A stretch of DNA of 64,000 bases from Chlorops oryzae (Eukaryota; Arthropoda; Insecta; Diptera; Chloropidae): NCBI GenBank assembly GCA_020466095.1, contig CM035807.1, positions 116,074,624 to 116,138,623 on the forward strand, in the 5' to 3' direction. Position 1 is the first letter of the stretch. The number at the start of each line of letters is the position of its first letter. Shown in pieces: positions 36,301-51,300 of the stretch. The notes beneath the pieces were generated by a model that worked only from the letters and a program-made list of their open reading frames with translations, was not told where the DNA came from and made no database searches. Both the position numbers and the translations under genes were made by a program.

Positions 36301-39288
36301 TTCCCATGTTAAACCGGCTTTTTACTTTTTTGAATAGCATGGGAAACAACAACAATTTCTCGCTCATTGACGTCACAAACTCAATTTTCGGCTCTCAAAG
36401 AGAGCGGTACTGAAGTGGCGCTAACTTGTTTTCTTGTATCATGGAGTTGAACAACATTTTTACTCCAAAAAGTATGCTTCAAAATTTATAAATGCAATAA
36501 AATCAGAGGAGCCCTGATTTATATCATATGTATATGAGGAAAGATCATATCAAAGTAATTGATTTGAGCCCTAACAGCTATAATAAGTCCATCATTGCCG
36601 CGATCAAACCGGTTTGTACTTTCTTTTGTGGCCTACGAAAAATCCCCTTTATATGAATGCTACTGCAGCAGCATGCTAAACATCCTTTCAACCATGTTTT
36701 CGAGCCTGTATTGTGTGCGTGTCATGTTTCGACGACGACGACGACATGGCATAGTATGAATTTACGTCGAAGTCACATCGTAACTGCTATGTATCATCGA
36801 TTAAATAGACGTTATCTCATCAAAAAAAAAAAAAAAAGAAACAGAAACGCACACTCACCAGCATGTCAATTTGAATAGTTCGAAGACAACCTTAAGCTTT
36901 TGCTCCCAACAGAAATCGTCTTGTGATATTAAAACTTCAAGCAATATCATTTCGTGATGTACAGCGGCGTCTAAGTTCGGCAATGGAACCGTACCAGTTA
37001 CAGCTGCTCTAATACGATTCACGATCAATTCGAGTAGATTCATGCAAGCGCCTTCGTTCTGCTTGGTAAGTAGTACGAGTAAATTCCTAACTTCGTCTTG
37101 AATTTGCGGTGTTCCACGACGAAGATTATGCATAGTCAATTCCTCAAGTAATCCTTGTGCATACAGTCCAACGCGACATTCATAATTGGATGCCATAGCT
37201 CGTAGTAATGTCAACGATTGTTCGATCGATGCCAAAGCGCAGCCATAACAACGATTTATAGCGATATTTTCACGTAAATCCATATTTTGCTGAACAGCAC
37301 TGAGTGACTGATCTTGAAACTGAATACGATCATAGGCAACGAGCTCGCTGAAAATGTTCGGAACGAATGTAAGAATGTTGTTTGTTTGTTTTTTATATAG
37401 ACAATTGCGCTTCAAATTCAAATTAAATCCATGATACAAGAAAACAAGATAGCGCCACTTGAGAGAGGAAACGTCACAAACTCAAAATCGCGATTCGTTG
37501 TTGTTGTTTCCCATGTTAAACCGGCTTTTTACTTTTTTGAATAGCATGGGAAACAACAACAATTTCTCGCTCAGTGACGTCACAAACTCAATTTTCGGCT
37601 CTCAAAGAGAGCCTCAAAATAGCGGTACTGAAGTGGCGCTATCTTGTTTTCTTGTATCATGATTAAATCCAACTGCCTCTTTTGACACAATAGGGGTATT
37701 CACACAAAGGCGTGTTTAAAAAACGTTGGAAAGTCGGTAAATCGGAAAATTACGACTTCTTAAATTTTTTTTAAAACTGTTTTTGTATCTTGCGCACAAC
37801 TTTTTAAGCAGTTAAAATTTCCCGATTTTCCGACGCCTTTGTGAATACCCCTACTAATCATAATAAGTAGTATTTTTTACTTACCTTCGGCAAGCTTTCA
37901 CTTTCTGAACGATTTTGCTAAGTTCTTCGAATGAAGTTCGCGACTCAACGCAATACTTCTGTGCCAGCAATTGTATAATTTTATTCACTTGCGATGTACT
38001 ATGAACACTGCCCATATTATCATCCACCAGGCGATCCGATGAGTTGCAACGATTTTCGCTTACTTTTTGTATAAGCAATTCAAGCATTTGTTTATTCGTT
38101 TGCAATTGACGGTATATACGATCGGCACGTTCCAATGACGAATGTATAATACTAACGGTCTTTGCGCGATCCTCTGCCGATTCAATTGGATCGACAGCAC
38201 AACAGACACGTCCGTAAATACTAAAATCGAATTTCGCATACTTGCAGAAGCCACAAGAATGACAGAGGAACGGATCTTTTTCATCATAATTGATTGCACG
38301 ACATTTATGGCATTGGAAAACATTCTCACCACAATTGCCACATACACCCGGATATGCTGGAACGGCAGCACTGCACCGTGGACATTGTAAATTCTCACTC
38401 GATCCTGTTACTGTTTCATAAAAGTCAGCGTACTCAATCATAAGATTGCATGCCGTTATCGGTAAGGGGAAATCAATTTTCACTTCAGTTTGACCGGACT
38501 GTAGTGTAACGCTTCGTGCCTTATGCCACATAGCTGGACGATTCTTTAATTCAACGACCGCTTGTACAGTACGATTATTATAATAGATATTGATGGTGCG
38601 AACCATTTTGGTACGTTTTAAATCAGCGATTCGTACAATTAATTTCGAAATCGTATGACTTTGTACAAGTTTAACGATCATCGTTGTTGTTGTAAACTTC
38701 GAGTCCGATTTTATCGATGGCAATTTGATATTGGACATTGCAACCTCTGGATTATTGCACACGAGACATGGTTCCGATTCAAGATAATACCCGTTCACTT
38801 GTAGAATCTGTTCAAGTGTCGAATAAATTGTCGCATTTGGATGTTTCGCAAGCAGCTCATTTTGCTGACGCAATACCTCGACCGCCTTTTCGGTATAGTC
38901 AGGCAATTTATCAATTATGGATTGTGTGCTTAATGTTAAATAGCCAAGGATATCAACAAATTGTGCTGTCCGACGTCCAAATGCCGGTACTAGAGGCCAC
39001 ATCGACCACAATATATTGATCAATTTCTCTTTTTGACGATCTGTTGAATTTTCGTACATTGCGAATGTGAGGGCATGTGCTTGCCAGCGTATCGATGTTA
39101 TATTCGTTTCAAGCAGGAAAATACGCATGAATTTATGCAAAAGAGAATCGGAAACGAAACGGAATATCTGATGGACGAAGGTGCCACATAGCGTTGGATC
39201 GAATTTCGAATCGAAACTGAATTCAATTTCTTCAGATTTGTCACGTTCTGAACGTAATTTTGCTACTGATGATAATGATGATGATTGC

Positions 39289-39323
<35 letters not shown>

Positions 39324-42300
39324 TTGTTTGTTAGCTTGCACATTGTTGCAGAGGGCGGCTTGTAAAAGTTGAAGAATTATCGGAGAAACCCCATCATCCA
39401 ATTGATAGCAAGCAATTTCAATAAGAACGGGTATGACATCTTCATGAATTAAACAGAATTTTTGCCAATTTCCAGTGCGTATTTGACTTATTTCCTGGCA
39501 GGTGCGGAAATGTTCTGTCAGTTCTACCAATGAATCGTAATTCAACAATGGTATAGACTGATTCGAAAGCACGACGTTCTGCAAAGAATGGAGAAAACAA
39601 TTACATATAAAGATCATTCGAATTCCTTTCAATGTCGAAATTTGACTCTCACCTTGGTATTCTGCAATCGACATATATCCTTCACATGATTGAAGTGCAC
39701 ATCTAAAGAATGACCATCACGGAACATACGGAATTTCTCTTTGTTGCCGCAGATAAACATAAGCAATTTTCGTACTTGACGACGCAGCAACGCATTCAAA
39801 TTAAGCATCATATATTCGCATAGCGTAAATGTCATACTCTCACAATAATTGTGATACCAATCATAAGTGCCCGGATGTGAGGACAGACGTAGAATCTGAT
39901 ATGGCAAGCGTACAAATACCTCTGTTAATAGGGCATCATATGCATCAAATATATCGGGATAGTTCTTCAAATAGTTATGTGGTATTAATAATGAAATATC
40001 CGGACGCGGTCCATGATGCATTGGTTTCAGTAAATTATTGCTGGTTGTTGTACTACTACTATTATTATTATTATTATTATTACTACCAGCTGCTTGTTGC
40101 AATGCGCCGCCACTTTGTTGTTGGTGAGTTTGTTGTGAAGCATTAACAATTACTGACACCATGTTGTTGTTTCCAGTTGCATTGCTTCCATTTCCGTTCA
40201 TTTGTTCAGTCGATACACGTTTCCAATGTGCCAATAAAGTCTTCATGACAATCAATGAAAACGTAAAGGCACCATTATTGCTTAATATTGTTGCTGTTGT
40301 ACTCGCAACAAACGATGCATTATCTTTGAATTGATGCGGTGGTGTTGTGGTGCCAGCAACTTGTTTCGACTTTGTTTTACCCATCAGAACGCCAAAGAGA
40401 CAAAGTATGACCAGGCGAACTTCATTTTTAGCATTTCTGGCACTCAACTAAATAGAAGAGAAAAAGAAAAGAGGTTTTAGAATTATAGTTTGTGCTCCTA
40501 TGTCTAGATCAAACGAATATATATATATATACATTATGGTGGATCGATTTTGTAACCTCCAATTTCCCTAGCAATTTTTAATTAATTAATTAATTTTAAA
40601 ATATTTATGAATTTTTAGAAATTTAATTTTTTTTAGAAATTTAATTTTTTTTAGAAATTTCAATTTTTAGAAATTTCAATTTTTAGAAATTTAATTTTTT
40701 TAGAAATTTATTTTTTAGAAATTAATTTTTTTAGAATTTATTTTTTTTAGAAATTATTAGGAATTTATTTTTAGAAATTTAATTTTTTTAGAAGTTTTAA
40801 TTTTTTTTAGAAATTTAATTTTTTTTAGAAATTTAATTTTTTGAAATTTAATTTTTTTAGAAATTTAATTTTTTAGAAATTTAATTTTTTAGAAATTTAT
40901 TTTTTAGAAATTTAATTTTTTAGAATATTTAATTTTTTAGAAATTATATTTTTTTTTAGAAATTAATTTTTTTAGAAATTTAATTTTTTTTAGAAATTTA
41001 ATTTTTTTGAAATTTAATTTTTTTGAAATTTAATTTTTTTAGAAATTTAATTTTTTAGAAATTTAATTTTTTAGAAATTTATTTTTTTAGAAATTTAATT
41101 TTTTTAGAAATTTAATTTTTTTTAGAAATTTAATTTTTTAGAAAATTATTTTTTTTTTAGAAAATTCCTATATAGATATAGCTTAGAGTTAAAATTTAAC
41201 TTTAATATATATCAAGATGAGTAATAGAGCATATATAAACTATAAGAATCCAAAATGATATTGAGAAATATTAGATAAAGCATGATATATAAAGAGTTTA
41301 CTATATATATATATACATTTATAAAAATTAAATTTTTTTAACGAGATATATGCCCCCATACTTAATAATTATGCCGAAGAAACTATAGGTCAAATGTGAA
41401 TTTTAACCTTCCGCTTTTGCAAACAAGGTTTTTCATGCCATATTCGCCTTATTTTGGTCATCATTGTTGATGAAAACATCTCAAAAAGCAGGGAAACAAT
41501 CATCAACGTTCAACTCAAATTGAAAAATTTATTTTCTTTATACTATCTAATGGCCATTAAATATTTAAAATTTATTTTCTCATGCCTAAAATTATGCTAA
41601 GAATCAAAATAATAAAAATTCAATTTAATAACATTTTTGATTAGCAGGCTAGGATTTTGTTGCTTTTATAAATTTAAAGCATACTTTATGGGGTAAAAAA
41701 AATTTTTCTTACCAACATTTTGCGAATTTGAACTTCAAATCGCTTTTCTAACTTCAAAAAAATTCATATTGAAGTTAAAATTCGATTTGAATCCAAACTT
41801 TATCTGAGTTGAACAAAATTTTTACTCCAAAAAGTATGCTTTAAATTTATAAATGCAACAAAATCCGAGCCCTGTTGATTAGGTAGAAATATCAATAATT
41901 TATAGCATGCTTTTAGGCATATTAAAGATGGGCCTTCTTTTTGAAAAGCGGAAGAAAAAAAATTCGGCTATTCACCTTTATCAACTTGAGAAGTTCAGCA
42001 GCAGCCGCAGCTGCAATTTTTTCATTCGACTCTCTAGCTTGGGTTCTGTATCTACCCTGCAGAAATATGGACTGACCCAAGTGTAGCCTTCGGTCAGTCC
42101 CTCGTTTACCAGTACTAGCCTCGTAATTCCACTTGCAATGTATTGAACTGTTCTTTTTAACATGGCTGTCATTGAGATGGACGGTCCGCTGAGAGACCAT
42201 AAGTCATTCGAAAGATATTCGAAAATTTGATTTTTTGTTAGAACGTCGCGTCACTCTCTCTCTCTACTCTTTTTTCTCTGTTTCTCTTTAATGTTTCTAT

Positions 42301-45300
42301 TTATAGACATATTCATGATAGCAACAAAAGTGTATAAAGCGTGCGCAATCTTTCTCTTTTTCTCTTGTTCTTTTGAAAGTTTCTATTTATGGAGTCAAAA
42401 AATTCAAGAGCCTTGCGTAGGCAATGTGCCTCTTTCTCCCTTCGCGCGTATATTTTATAGAATTCTATTTGAACATCTTTTTCGAATAATTGTTTGATGG
42501 GCACGGATTTGAACAAGCGAATGCGGAATTTTGATTAGTAAGCTTGCACGCTATCTTCTGAGCTACCACTGGCTATGACTCACTTAAAGACAATATTCTA
42601 TTTAAGTCCATAGAAGAAACGAAAATAAAGAATATAAAGAAATGAAACACAGCATCCTCTCTCGCATGCTTTGAATAAGTTACACAAAAAAGTTAATATG
42701 AGTGTCGTTTGGGGGACTGACCGCCAGGGCTAACCGATTTCGCTATAAGAAAGAGTCCTTTTTTTGACCGGTCGATGTGGGACTGGTTTAAAGTCAATCC
42801 TTTTTAGGAAATTAACATACCTTTGACGCGTTTGCAACTGAATCCATCTCAACGTATTTAACCAAAGTCGTTAGCAGGTCATTGAGTATTTTCTGATCAC
42901 GTTCACAGTTCCCATTTAAATCGGTAGTCAACATATAGATGACCTGTATCAGAGGTATTGCCTGCAGGCCATTGCAGCTATCCAATGTATTTATATTCAT
43001 TTTAATATTCTCCAAAATTGAAATCCTACAAAGTGAAAAGAAATTATTATTAATGAATGAATGAATATGCGGCGCGCTGCTTTTCATTTTCGTTACCTCA
43101 ACTCATGCAATTTGGTAATATTTTCAGTTTCATGCTCGTTTTCATCATTTTCCGTTGAGCCTCCTGGATTTGCAAGTACTGCAGCAGCAGCACCTAACGA
43201 TGCACTCGTATTCGATGTTGCATCATCTGCTGAACTGTTGTTTCCTCCTGGTCCAATTACATTTGCACTTGCACCAATTGTATTAGCTGCAGCTTTACTT
43301 GTACTCGGCAACTCTACGACACCACCAATGGCATTTTGTGAACTTGCTGAACGCGGCGGCGATGAATTAATTATTTGATCTCCATAAGTACTGCTACGTC
43401 CAGAGGTGCCGCCTATGCTTTCAACGCCACTACCGCCACTTTCTGATCCACCGCTGCCGGCAGCTTCCGCTGGTGAAGTACGCAAATTTGAGCCATCCGT
43501 TGCAACATTGGAGCCCTCGTCGTCAGAGCTACCACCACCTCCGCCGCCGCCGCCACCACCACCTCCGCCACCAACACTCCCAATTGCGCTGCCTGGAACA
43601 CTGCCGCTGGCACTTCCACTGCCGCCAGATCCTCCTCCACCTCCTCCAGCGACAGCAATACCACTCGATCGTTCAATGGCATCTATTGCTGGTAACTGGG
43701 CTAAATTCCTAATGCCTTGTAAATTCGCTAAGCCCTGCTGTAGCGATTGCATACCTTCTCCATGTTGCTGCAAGCTAAGCGCTATTGCAATATCCATAAT
43801 GGCTTCATCGTCAGCATCCTGTTGCAGCCCCAATAACTGTGGAAAGCCACCACCCATGAATGCTTCCAGTAACTGTGCCTCACCCAGTATGGGATCAATA
43901 AATTCGCCACTATTACTCCGTGCAGCAACAGGCACTTCTGCAGAACCACTAGCACCACCACCACCGGACGCAGCAGCGTCAATACCAGATGCCTCCAGCA
44001 TTTCATCAGCAGTAGCATTAGCTTCAGCAGCTTCTATAGCGGCTAATGCAGCATTCAAATTTGTATTCGATATCGATTTTGCAGCAGTATTCGATGGCGT
44101 CGGTGTCGAGCAAGTCGGTGGTGTAACAATAGCAACAACTTTTCGACGCTTTAAACGTGGACTTAGCAGCACAGTGATCGCTTCCTTTGCACTATGACTG
44201 ACCGTTGTCGATTCGTTCTTGAGTAGATCGATATAATAGCGCGTTACCCGTTCGGTTTGATCGCTATCGGCAAGCGCAAACGCATTCAATATTTCGACCA
44301 AACAATGTACAATGGTCTCCGTTTGGCAAAGACCACGCTTCACTATTGTAACGGGCTCATCCGGCTTTGGCGTTATTTGATATAAGAGCTCAACGAATTC
44401 CTTAAGATCATTAAGTATATCAAATTTTTGTTCTATACATATCCGGGTCAATGATTGCGGACGTGATGTTGCCACACTGCGAACGAGTAGAACTAATCGA
44501 TAGAAAGCCTCGGGATCTATATCGAAAAGGGCATCACGACGTTGTTTTTTTATTTTCCAATTCTGTAATTCATTATTAACATAGGTCAGTATCTCTTTAT
44601 CCTTATAGGCATGATAGGCTGAACGATTGCCGAATAATGTTGCTAAGACGTAACGCGATTGCAATTGAACTTGATTGGCCGTTGGAAGGAGCAAAAGGGA
44701 TGTTATCATTTTCGTTGAACGTTGCTTTATTGATGAGCTATTAAAGCTATTTGGATTACTGTTGCCGAGCAATTGAAGCGAACAGTCGAGTACTTCGAGC
44801 AGATGTGTTATCATTTTATCAAGTTGTGTTGTTGTGTAGTATCCTTCGGTACAATTGCCAAAGAACGATTGCTGACTAGGCGGCGACGATGATGATGTGA
44901 TGATGATGGACCACCATTAGCAGTTGCTCCTCCGTTTGTTACTGCCACCGCTGTTCCTGATGATGCTGCGTTATTTGTAACATTTGCCTCATCGGCTAAT
45001 TCATCTGGCCAGCCAACTTGATCTTTCGATTTGCCATAAACTTCAATACTATCGAGCATAATGACATTCTCCGGATCCTGAGATTTACCAAATGTTATCT
45101 TCACACATTTATCCGAATGCAGAATTTCATCTCGTGTTAATGGTATATCAAACCATCTGGCACGTCGCACCGCTGTCGGGACAACTCTCCCATATACTGA
45201 AACATTTTGTGGTGCACGCAATGGATCCTGTGTACCCAATAGGACACGTAATCCAACAATTACCATATTCGCATCATTATTGAGAACTTCCAGAGTAAAA

Positions 45301-48300
45301 CCATTATGCCTTACTGCAGCCACATACATATTCGCCGAATTGAGTCGTGTCTTCAATTTCGCCTTATTATATATCTGTAAGAGAGCACTGCCACCGAATT
45401 CAACGTCCGGCATAACTGTACAATGCTCAAAGAAATCAATTGGAAATATTGGAACACCATTCGGACCCAAAATTTTTTGCTGTGCATTCGATTTACGTTT
45501 GATTTTTCGGTTATTCCCACCAGTAACGTTTGATTGCTTCAGCGAACCAGCAATGGAACAGCTGGAATACAATTGATTACCAACAGGATTAACTTGCGGC
45601 GATAACCAATAGCTGGTATTCTCAATATGGGCAGTAAGTATTCGTAAACTACCATCCTCACAGAGTAATATTAATGTTGTTTTCTCGTTGTTTCCAGCAC
45701 CAGCATTAGCACCACCAGAAGAACTACTATTACCACCATGGCGTATGGCGACCATATCCATAATTCGTGATTTTGTTGGATGTGGTTTTATTTCTTGTAC
45801 TTGTATACGATCCGGATGTAACATGAATACGATTAAATTGTTTGATGATTGCATCATTGAACAAATTAAACCCGGATGACCGGGAATTTCTGTCCATTGA
45901 CATAATGGCTGTTGCGGTCCTTTCGACGACGACGACGATGAGCTTTTCGACGCTTGCGTTGTTGTTTGTAATTGTAAGACTCCTTTAACACCTTCATTGA
46001 CATCCGTTAGTGCCGACATAAAACTTTGACCCGAACTATAACTGAAGAAGAGCATTTGCAATGTTTGTGAATAATAAATTGAGACACCACCGCCTCCAAC
46101 TTGTCCGCTAACATCTTTAATATGCGGATGATTTAGCTCAAGTGTATTGGTAACATAGAAATCCCCATGCTCGGCCAGACTATGTTCATCAAGTATTTGA
46201 TAATAGATATAACCGGAAGATGCGATAATTAACATAAAGTAGACACCTTTTCCATTACCATTCTCCTGATAGACGAAAGTACAATCACGTATTTTACCAA
46301 CGGCGACAAGAAAATAATATTTCGGACTATAAACATCCTCGGCAAGATCGTAAATTTTTACATAATCCGCCGTTACTAGGGCCAAAATACTCTGCGAGCC
46401 AGGCAGCCAAATTGCTTTCTTTATGAAATTCCCATTCTCCAATTGTGGCGTTAAAACAATATGATCGTTTGTGGCACCGGTACTTGAAAATGTCAATATG
46501 TGGCATTCCTTTAAGCCGCAAACGGCTAAACAATCCTCATTCGATGGATTCGCTGTCAATGATAGGACCGTACATGGTATCGGTGCCGATGACAATTGCG
46601 TCAGTGTCAATTTCCTTTTCGCAATATCCGCTTGTTTCAATAACGATGATAGCTGCAATATTGCCACCTTGCCTTTTCATGCGATACAGCTAAATGTTGT
46701 CGTTTACCTTGCGGTGCAGAGAGACAGCATAATGCAACACGACGCACAAGACCCGATGTTAAAAGTTGCTTAATCGTTTGACCTTGATCGCCGGTATAAT
46801 TCATGCGAACATTCTCAAAGGCGCCCTCCTGTGAGCCCAGCGTTGGTAAAAACAATTGATCCGTCATATGGAATGTTTGATGCGGTGAATGTAAACGTGA
46901 CAAGGCTGCTTTCGCTCTCGCATGGCAGCCGACAATTGAATATTTTGCACAATTCTCTTTTATCGCCGGCATCAGTATATCAAATAGCTCGAGTATACAA
47001 TTGACAATATTACTCCAATGGTCAGTATTTAAGAGCATATCTCGACTGCGTTCCAAAAGTTTACTTAGCACATTAATACGCTCATTATTTGAGCTATCTG
47101 ATGATGATGATGATGATTTGTTGAGTATTGTGGCGGCTGTTGCTGCATTGTTGCTGTTGCTGTTGCTGCCGCTAGACGACGACGCAGACGACGTAGTAAT
47201 TTGATTGGGTGGTGTTTGGGCCCGTCGCTTACTGAGTAAAGAATTTGCCGCATATTCGGATGTGCTTGCTGCTGCTGGATGCAAACCAGCAACAACACGT
47301 CGACTTAATGCTTGGCATGAACCATCTTCTTTTGCGCCACAATCGCAAAAGAAATTCCCATATTTTGCATAGCTAACATCATGACCCTTGTGACAAACAC
47401 GAGCGCAAACTGAGCATACCCCAACAGTGTTAATCATATTACATGTATGACAATGATACCAATGTTGATTCATAAATTCCTTTTGTGTCTGAGAGAATGT
47501 ACATAGCTTATTATTAAGACTATCCTCATCGGAATCGTCAACGAATGAATCATCTTGTCCATCCTCGATATTAATGTCATCCATCATTAAATCTTCAAGT
47601 TCTGTTGTATGCATCATATCATCGTCCCATGGCGGTGATAAATTCTTGCTACCCTTGTACCCAAGTCCATGGAGTAGCTCGTTCAAGTATTTCAGTACAG
47701 CGCTTATATTCTCTAATGCATTCGCAGATGATGGTAATGCTTGTTTGCCCCTCTCGATGAATTGCATTTTAGTCAGTTCTAACCATGAAATTGTTGCGTT
47801 AAACAATGTTACATGACCACGTTCCTGTGCCGTATCGGCAAGTGTTATCATAATTTGTAATATATCAGCAAATGCTGTTGATTCCGTTGGCGGCGGTGGT
47901 GTGATTAACGATAGTCCCAATTGTAATAGCGAATGGAATAGTGACATAGCAATCGTTGTTGAAATCGTTGATGATGATGATGCTGTTGTTGTTGGTTTTG
48001 TGCCATCTCCTACAATACGTTTTATAACTTTAAGCAATAGTGCTCCATTTTGTTGAGAATGCTTCTGCTGCTTCTTCTGCTGATCATTAATTTCTCCTCC
48101 AGCGTTAGCGCCGCCTTCAATATTGTGTAACGATTCATCAGACCGATTCGTAGTGCTATGTTGCCAAATATTACGTTGTGATTGAGTACCACCAACGCCA
48201 CTGCCTCCGCCACCAACTCTCGCGTTCGCATTGCCATTTTCACCACTCTGCTCAACATATGGTAATAATTCTAAAGCTTCTTCATCGACAGCGGCGACGA

Positions 48301-51300
48301 CCTCTTGTGATTGCGATTGCCCGATTTGATCGGTAATGCTTGGCATTGCGGAAACCGTTGCCATATTATTTGTTGGTGTCTGAGCATTGCTCGATGGTGT
48401 ACTGCTACTACTGAACGCTTGCGTTTGACTATTTAAAAGTGCCTTATCCACAGCATCGAAGCCTGTTGTTGTTGTTGTCGGCTGCTGTTGTTGTTGTTCT
48501 CTGGGTGGTGTATTCAAATTTGCTCCATACAAAATATGACTTAACCACATTCTTAAGCGCGCTTGTTCGACATTGACAAAACCATCGAAACAGCTGACAA
48601 GATCACTTAAAGGAAATTCCTTTTCTTTTTGCTCAGCATAATGGAAAAGACGTTCAATGAATTGTAAAATGCAATTTACATAATTAACGGATAGATTTGT
48701 AGCAGTAAATGATAGAATCAAATCAATTAGACTACCTTTTGCGCGTATTTTGAAATAATTACGCATTGCTTTCAATCCACCCGATCGGTCGAGAATCATG
48801 CTTAATGTTTTTATCGCCGCTAGAATCATCGCCTCTTCATTGATCAAACGAACATGCGTTAATGTCGTACGTTGTTGTTGCTGCTGCTGACGTTCTGCAG
48901 ATATCTGTAAAACGATGCGATAGCAATGATCAATAACATATTCGAATTGCTCAACTTGATCTCCCTCAGAGCCGCTTTCGTTTGTATTGCGTATACGTCC
49001 GCTTGTAAGTGTCTTCATGCATTTATCTATTGTATCGTATATATAATCGAATCGCATATCAAGCTGCATACTAATTAATAATGGTTTTATCCGTTGTATT
49101 ATTTCAATATTCCTTCTTCTTGTATCGTCTACTCTCTTCTCCTTTCCATTATTGCCGTCGTCGTCGTCGTCATCGTCATCAACAACTTCGTCGTCGTCGT
49201 CGTCTCATCGCCATCGCCATTGTCATCATTCGGCTTTATTGCTTTATCAACTCCAAAACAACGTTTCAGCAATAGATTAATCAAATGAACCAATGATTTA
49301 ACGCAATTTTTCATTGACAGGAGTACATTGTGTGGATTGTTGGCACCAGCGGTGCTACTTAAATCAACTCGTGTCAATTCTAGTATATGTGCATTAACGA
49401 CTTGTAATGTATATTCGTCGGCACGTGCGATTGCTTCTTGTGAGTCCGCCGGCAAGCGCAAACATTTCGGCCATTCGACTATTATCGTCTCTTTATTCAG
49501 TATCGAGATCATATTCAAAAAGACGGAATTTATTTCCGAAGATATTGAACACTTGGAACCAGCAATGGGTAGTATTAAATCTTTGATCGATTCTTCTTTC
49601 AATTGTTGCGACATTTTCGAACGGACAATCGCAATAGTTATTTCCAATGTATCGAAGAGTTTTAATAGTAATTCTCTAGTATGATGTATGCTACTCTCTG
49701 CTTGCTTTTCTCTTTCCAATTTTTTCGTACATTGTTCTATCGATTCCGATGATGAATAGATTTCATGTTGTTGCTGCTGCTTGCTGTTGTTGCTCTTCCA
49801 TTGATGATGCTGCTGGTGAATTGAGATTGGCGGTATTTTTCTTATCATTTTGATTTGTTCCCTTATCTCCTGCAATTATAATTGCACGCAAATTTGATAG
49901 TAATGCATCCAACAACATAATATGCGAGAGACGTACATCTTCTGTACGATGATTATTATTGTAGATTTCATTAAAGTTGCCCACACCGAGCAATGTTTGC
50001 TTTAAACTGAAACGCATATCGCCAACACGTTCGGTAACATTGCTATATAATTTCTCAGCGCATTGTGTGTACATTCCCTGCTTAATGAGGCTATTCACAA
50101 TCAGGAAATGTGAACCAGCCATCGGACATCGGACAGACCATAAGAGCGAATGTAAATTTGGTAATTTATCATCCATTAGTGCTTCAACATGCACCGTTGA
50201 TGGTGGCAGACCGAGCAAAAGTTTCCAACAAATATTAAAACAATATTGCATCGCACAAAGTGTATGCATCGTTGTTGTTGTTGTTGTTGTTGGCTTCGAA
50301 AATTGTCCAATATCCGCAACGTCGAGTATATCGATTAGGGCATTTACAAGCAACGGGTATTTCAATTTATCTGGTGTACAAAGTATAAAATTCCAAGCAA
50401 GACCATCCAATTTAAATTCAAGTGCTGAAGATAATCCTCCTGTCGTCGTCATCGTGCAATTATTTCCTTCAACAGCTAATGTATAAAAGGTGGGACGTAT
50501 TGCTGAAATTTTTTAAAGAAAATAAATTATAAGAAGAGAATAAAAGCCCCCAGAAAGGCAATCACCCCCTGAGAAGGGGTTTTTGAAGTTTTGTGGATAG
50601 GTAGAAACCGATTTTTAGGTTCCTATTAGACGTTTCCTTACAAATATCCATGAAAAATCCTTTTAAGCCCTTTTTCAAAATTTTATATCTCAAAAAATAA
50701 CTAATAGGCCCGTTTACATATGCCGTTTTATTCGCGTTTTAGTAACTTTGCCCGTTTTAGCTCTAAAACAGAAAGAAATTTATGGACAAGTAAAGGGTGG
50801 TCTTGACGACTCAGGAAGCCAATCACCCCCTGAGAAGGGGTTTTTGAAGATTGGTTATTTTTTGGATAGGTAGAAACCGATTTTTAGGTTCCTATTAGAC
50901 GTTTCCTTACAAATATCCATGGAAAATCCTTTTAAGCCATTTTTCAAAATTTTATATCTAAAAAAATTACAAATAGGCCGTTTACATATGCCGTTTTATT
51001 CGCGTTTTAGTAACTTTGCCCGTTTTAGCTCTAAAACAACTTAGATTTTTCCCGTTTTTTTATCGTACAAAACTAAAACGAGAAACTTTCCTGTTTTCAT
51101 TTAAAACAAGTAGCTAAACAAGATAAATTCTGCTTATAACTGATAAAAAATATCGAAATTTTAGTGTCATCACTATATAAAACTGCAAAACATATGGTCA
51201 TTGAAATTTCTAATTTAAAAAATGTGAGGTTAATTCCACACAACCAATGTAGAAAACGAACCCAATTTCAATAATTGCTTCTTTTCTAAATAACAATATT

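Noticed and set aside
37459..37662. A conserved small protein repeated in several places (starting [15 protein letters not shown]; also near 8331-8570 and 55979-56209)
   Set aside because: It is the translation of the P-like MITE itself, starting with a non-ATG codon and ending in the TIR. Similarity between copies is due to the repeat, not to coding constraint.
41922..42200. 92-codon minus-strand frame with a run of alanines in a poe intron
   Set aside because: No splice sites linking it to poe in phase, no domain recognised; overlapping frames are equally open.
43406..44197. 263-codon Pro/Ala-rich open frame on the plus strand
   Set aside because: Antisense shadow of the Gly/Ser/Ala-rich part of poe exon 6.
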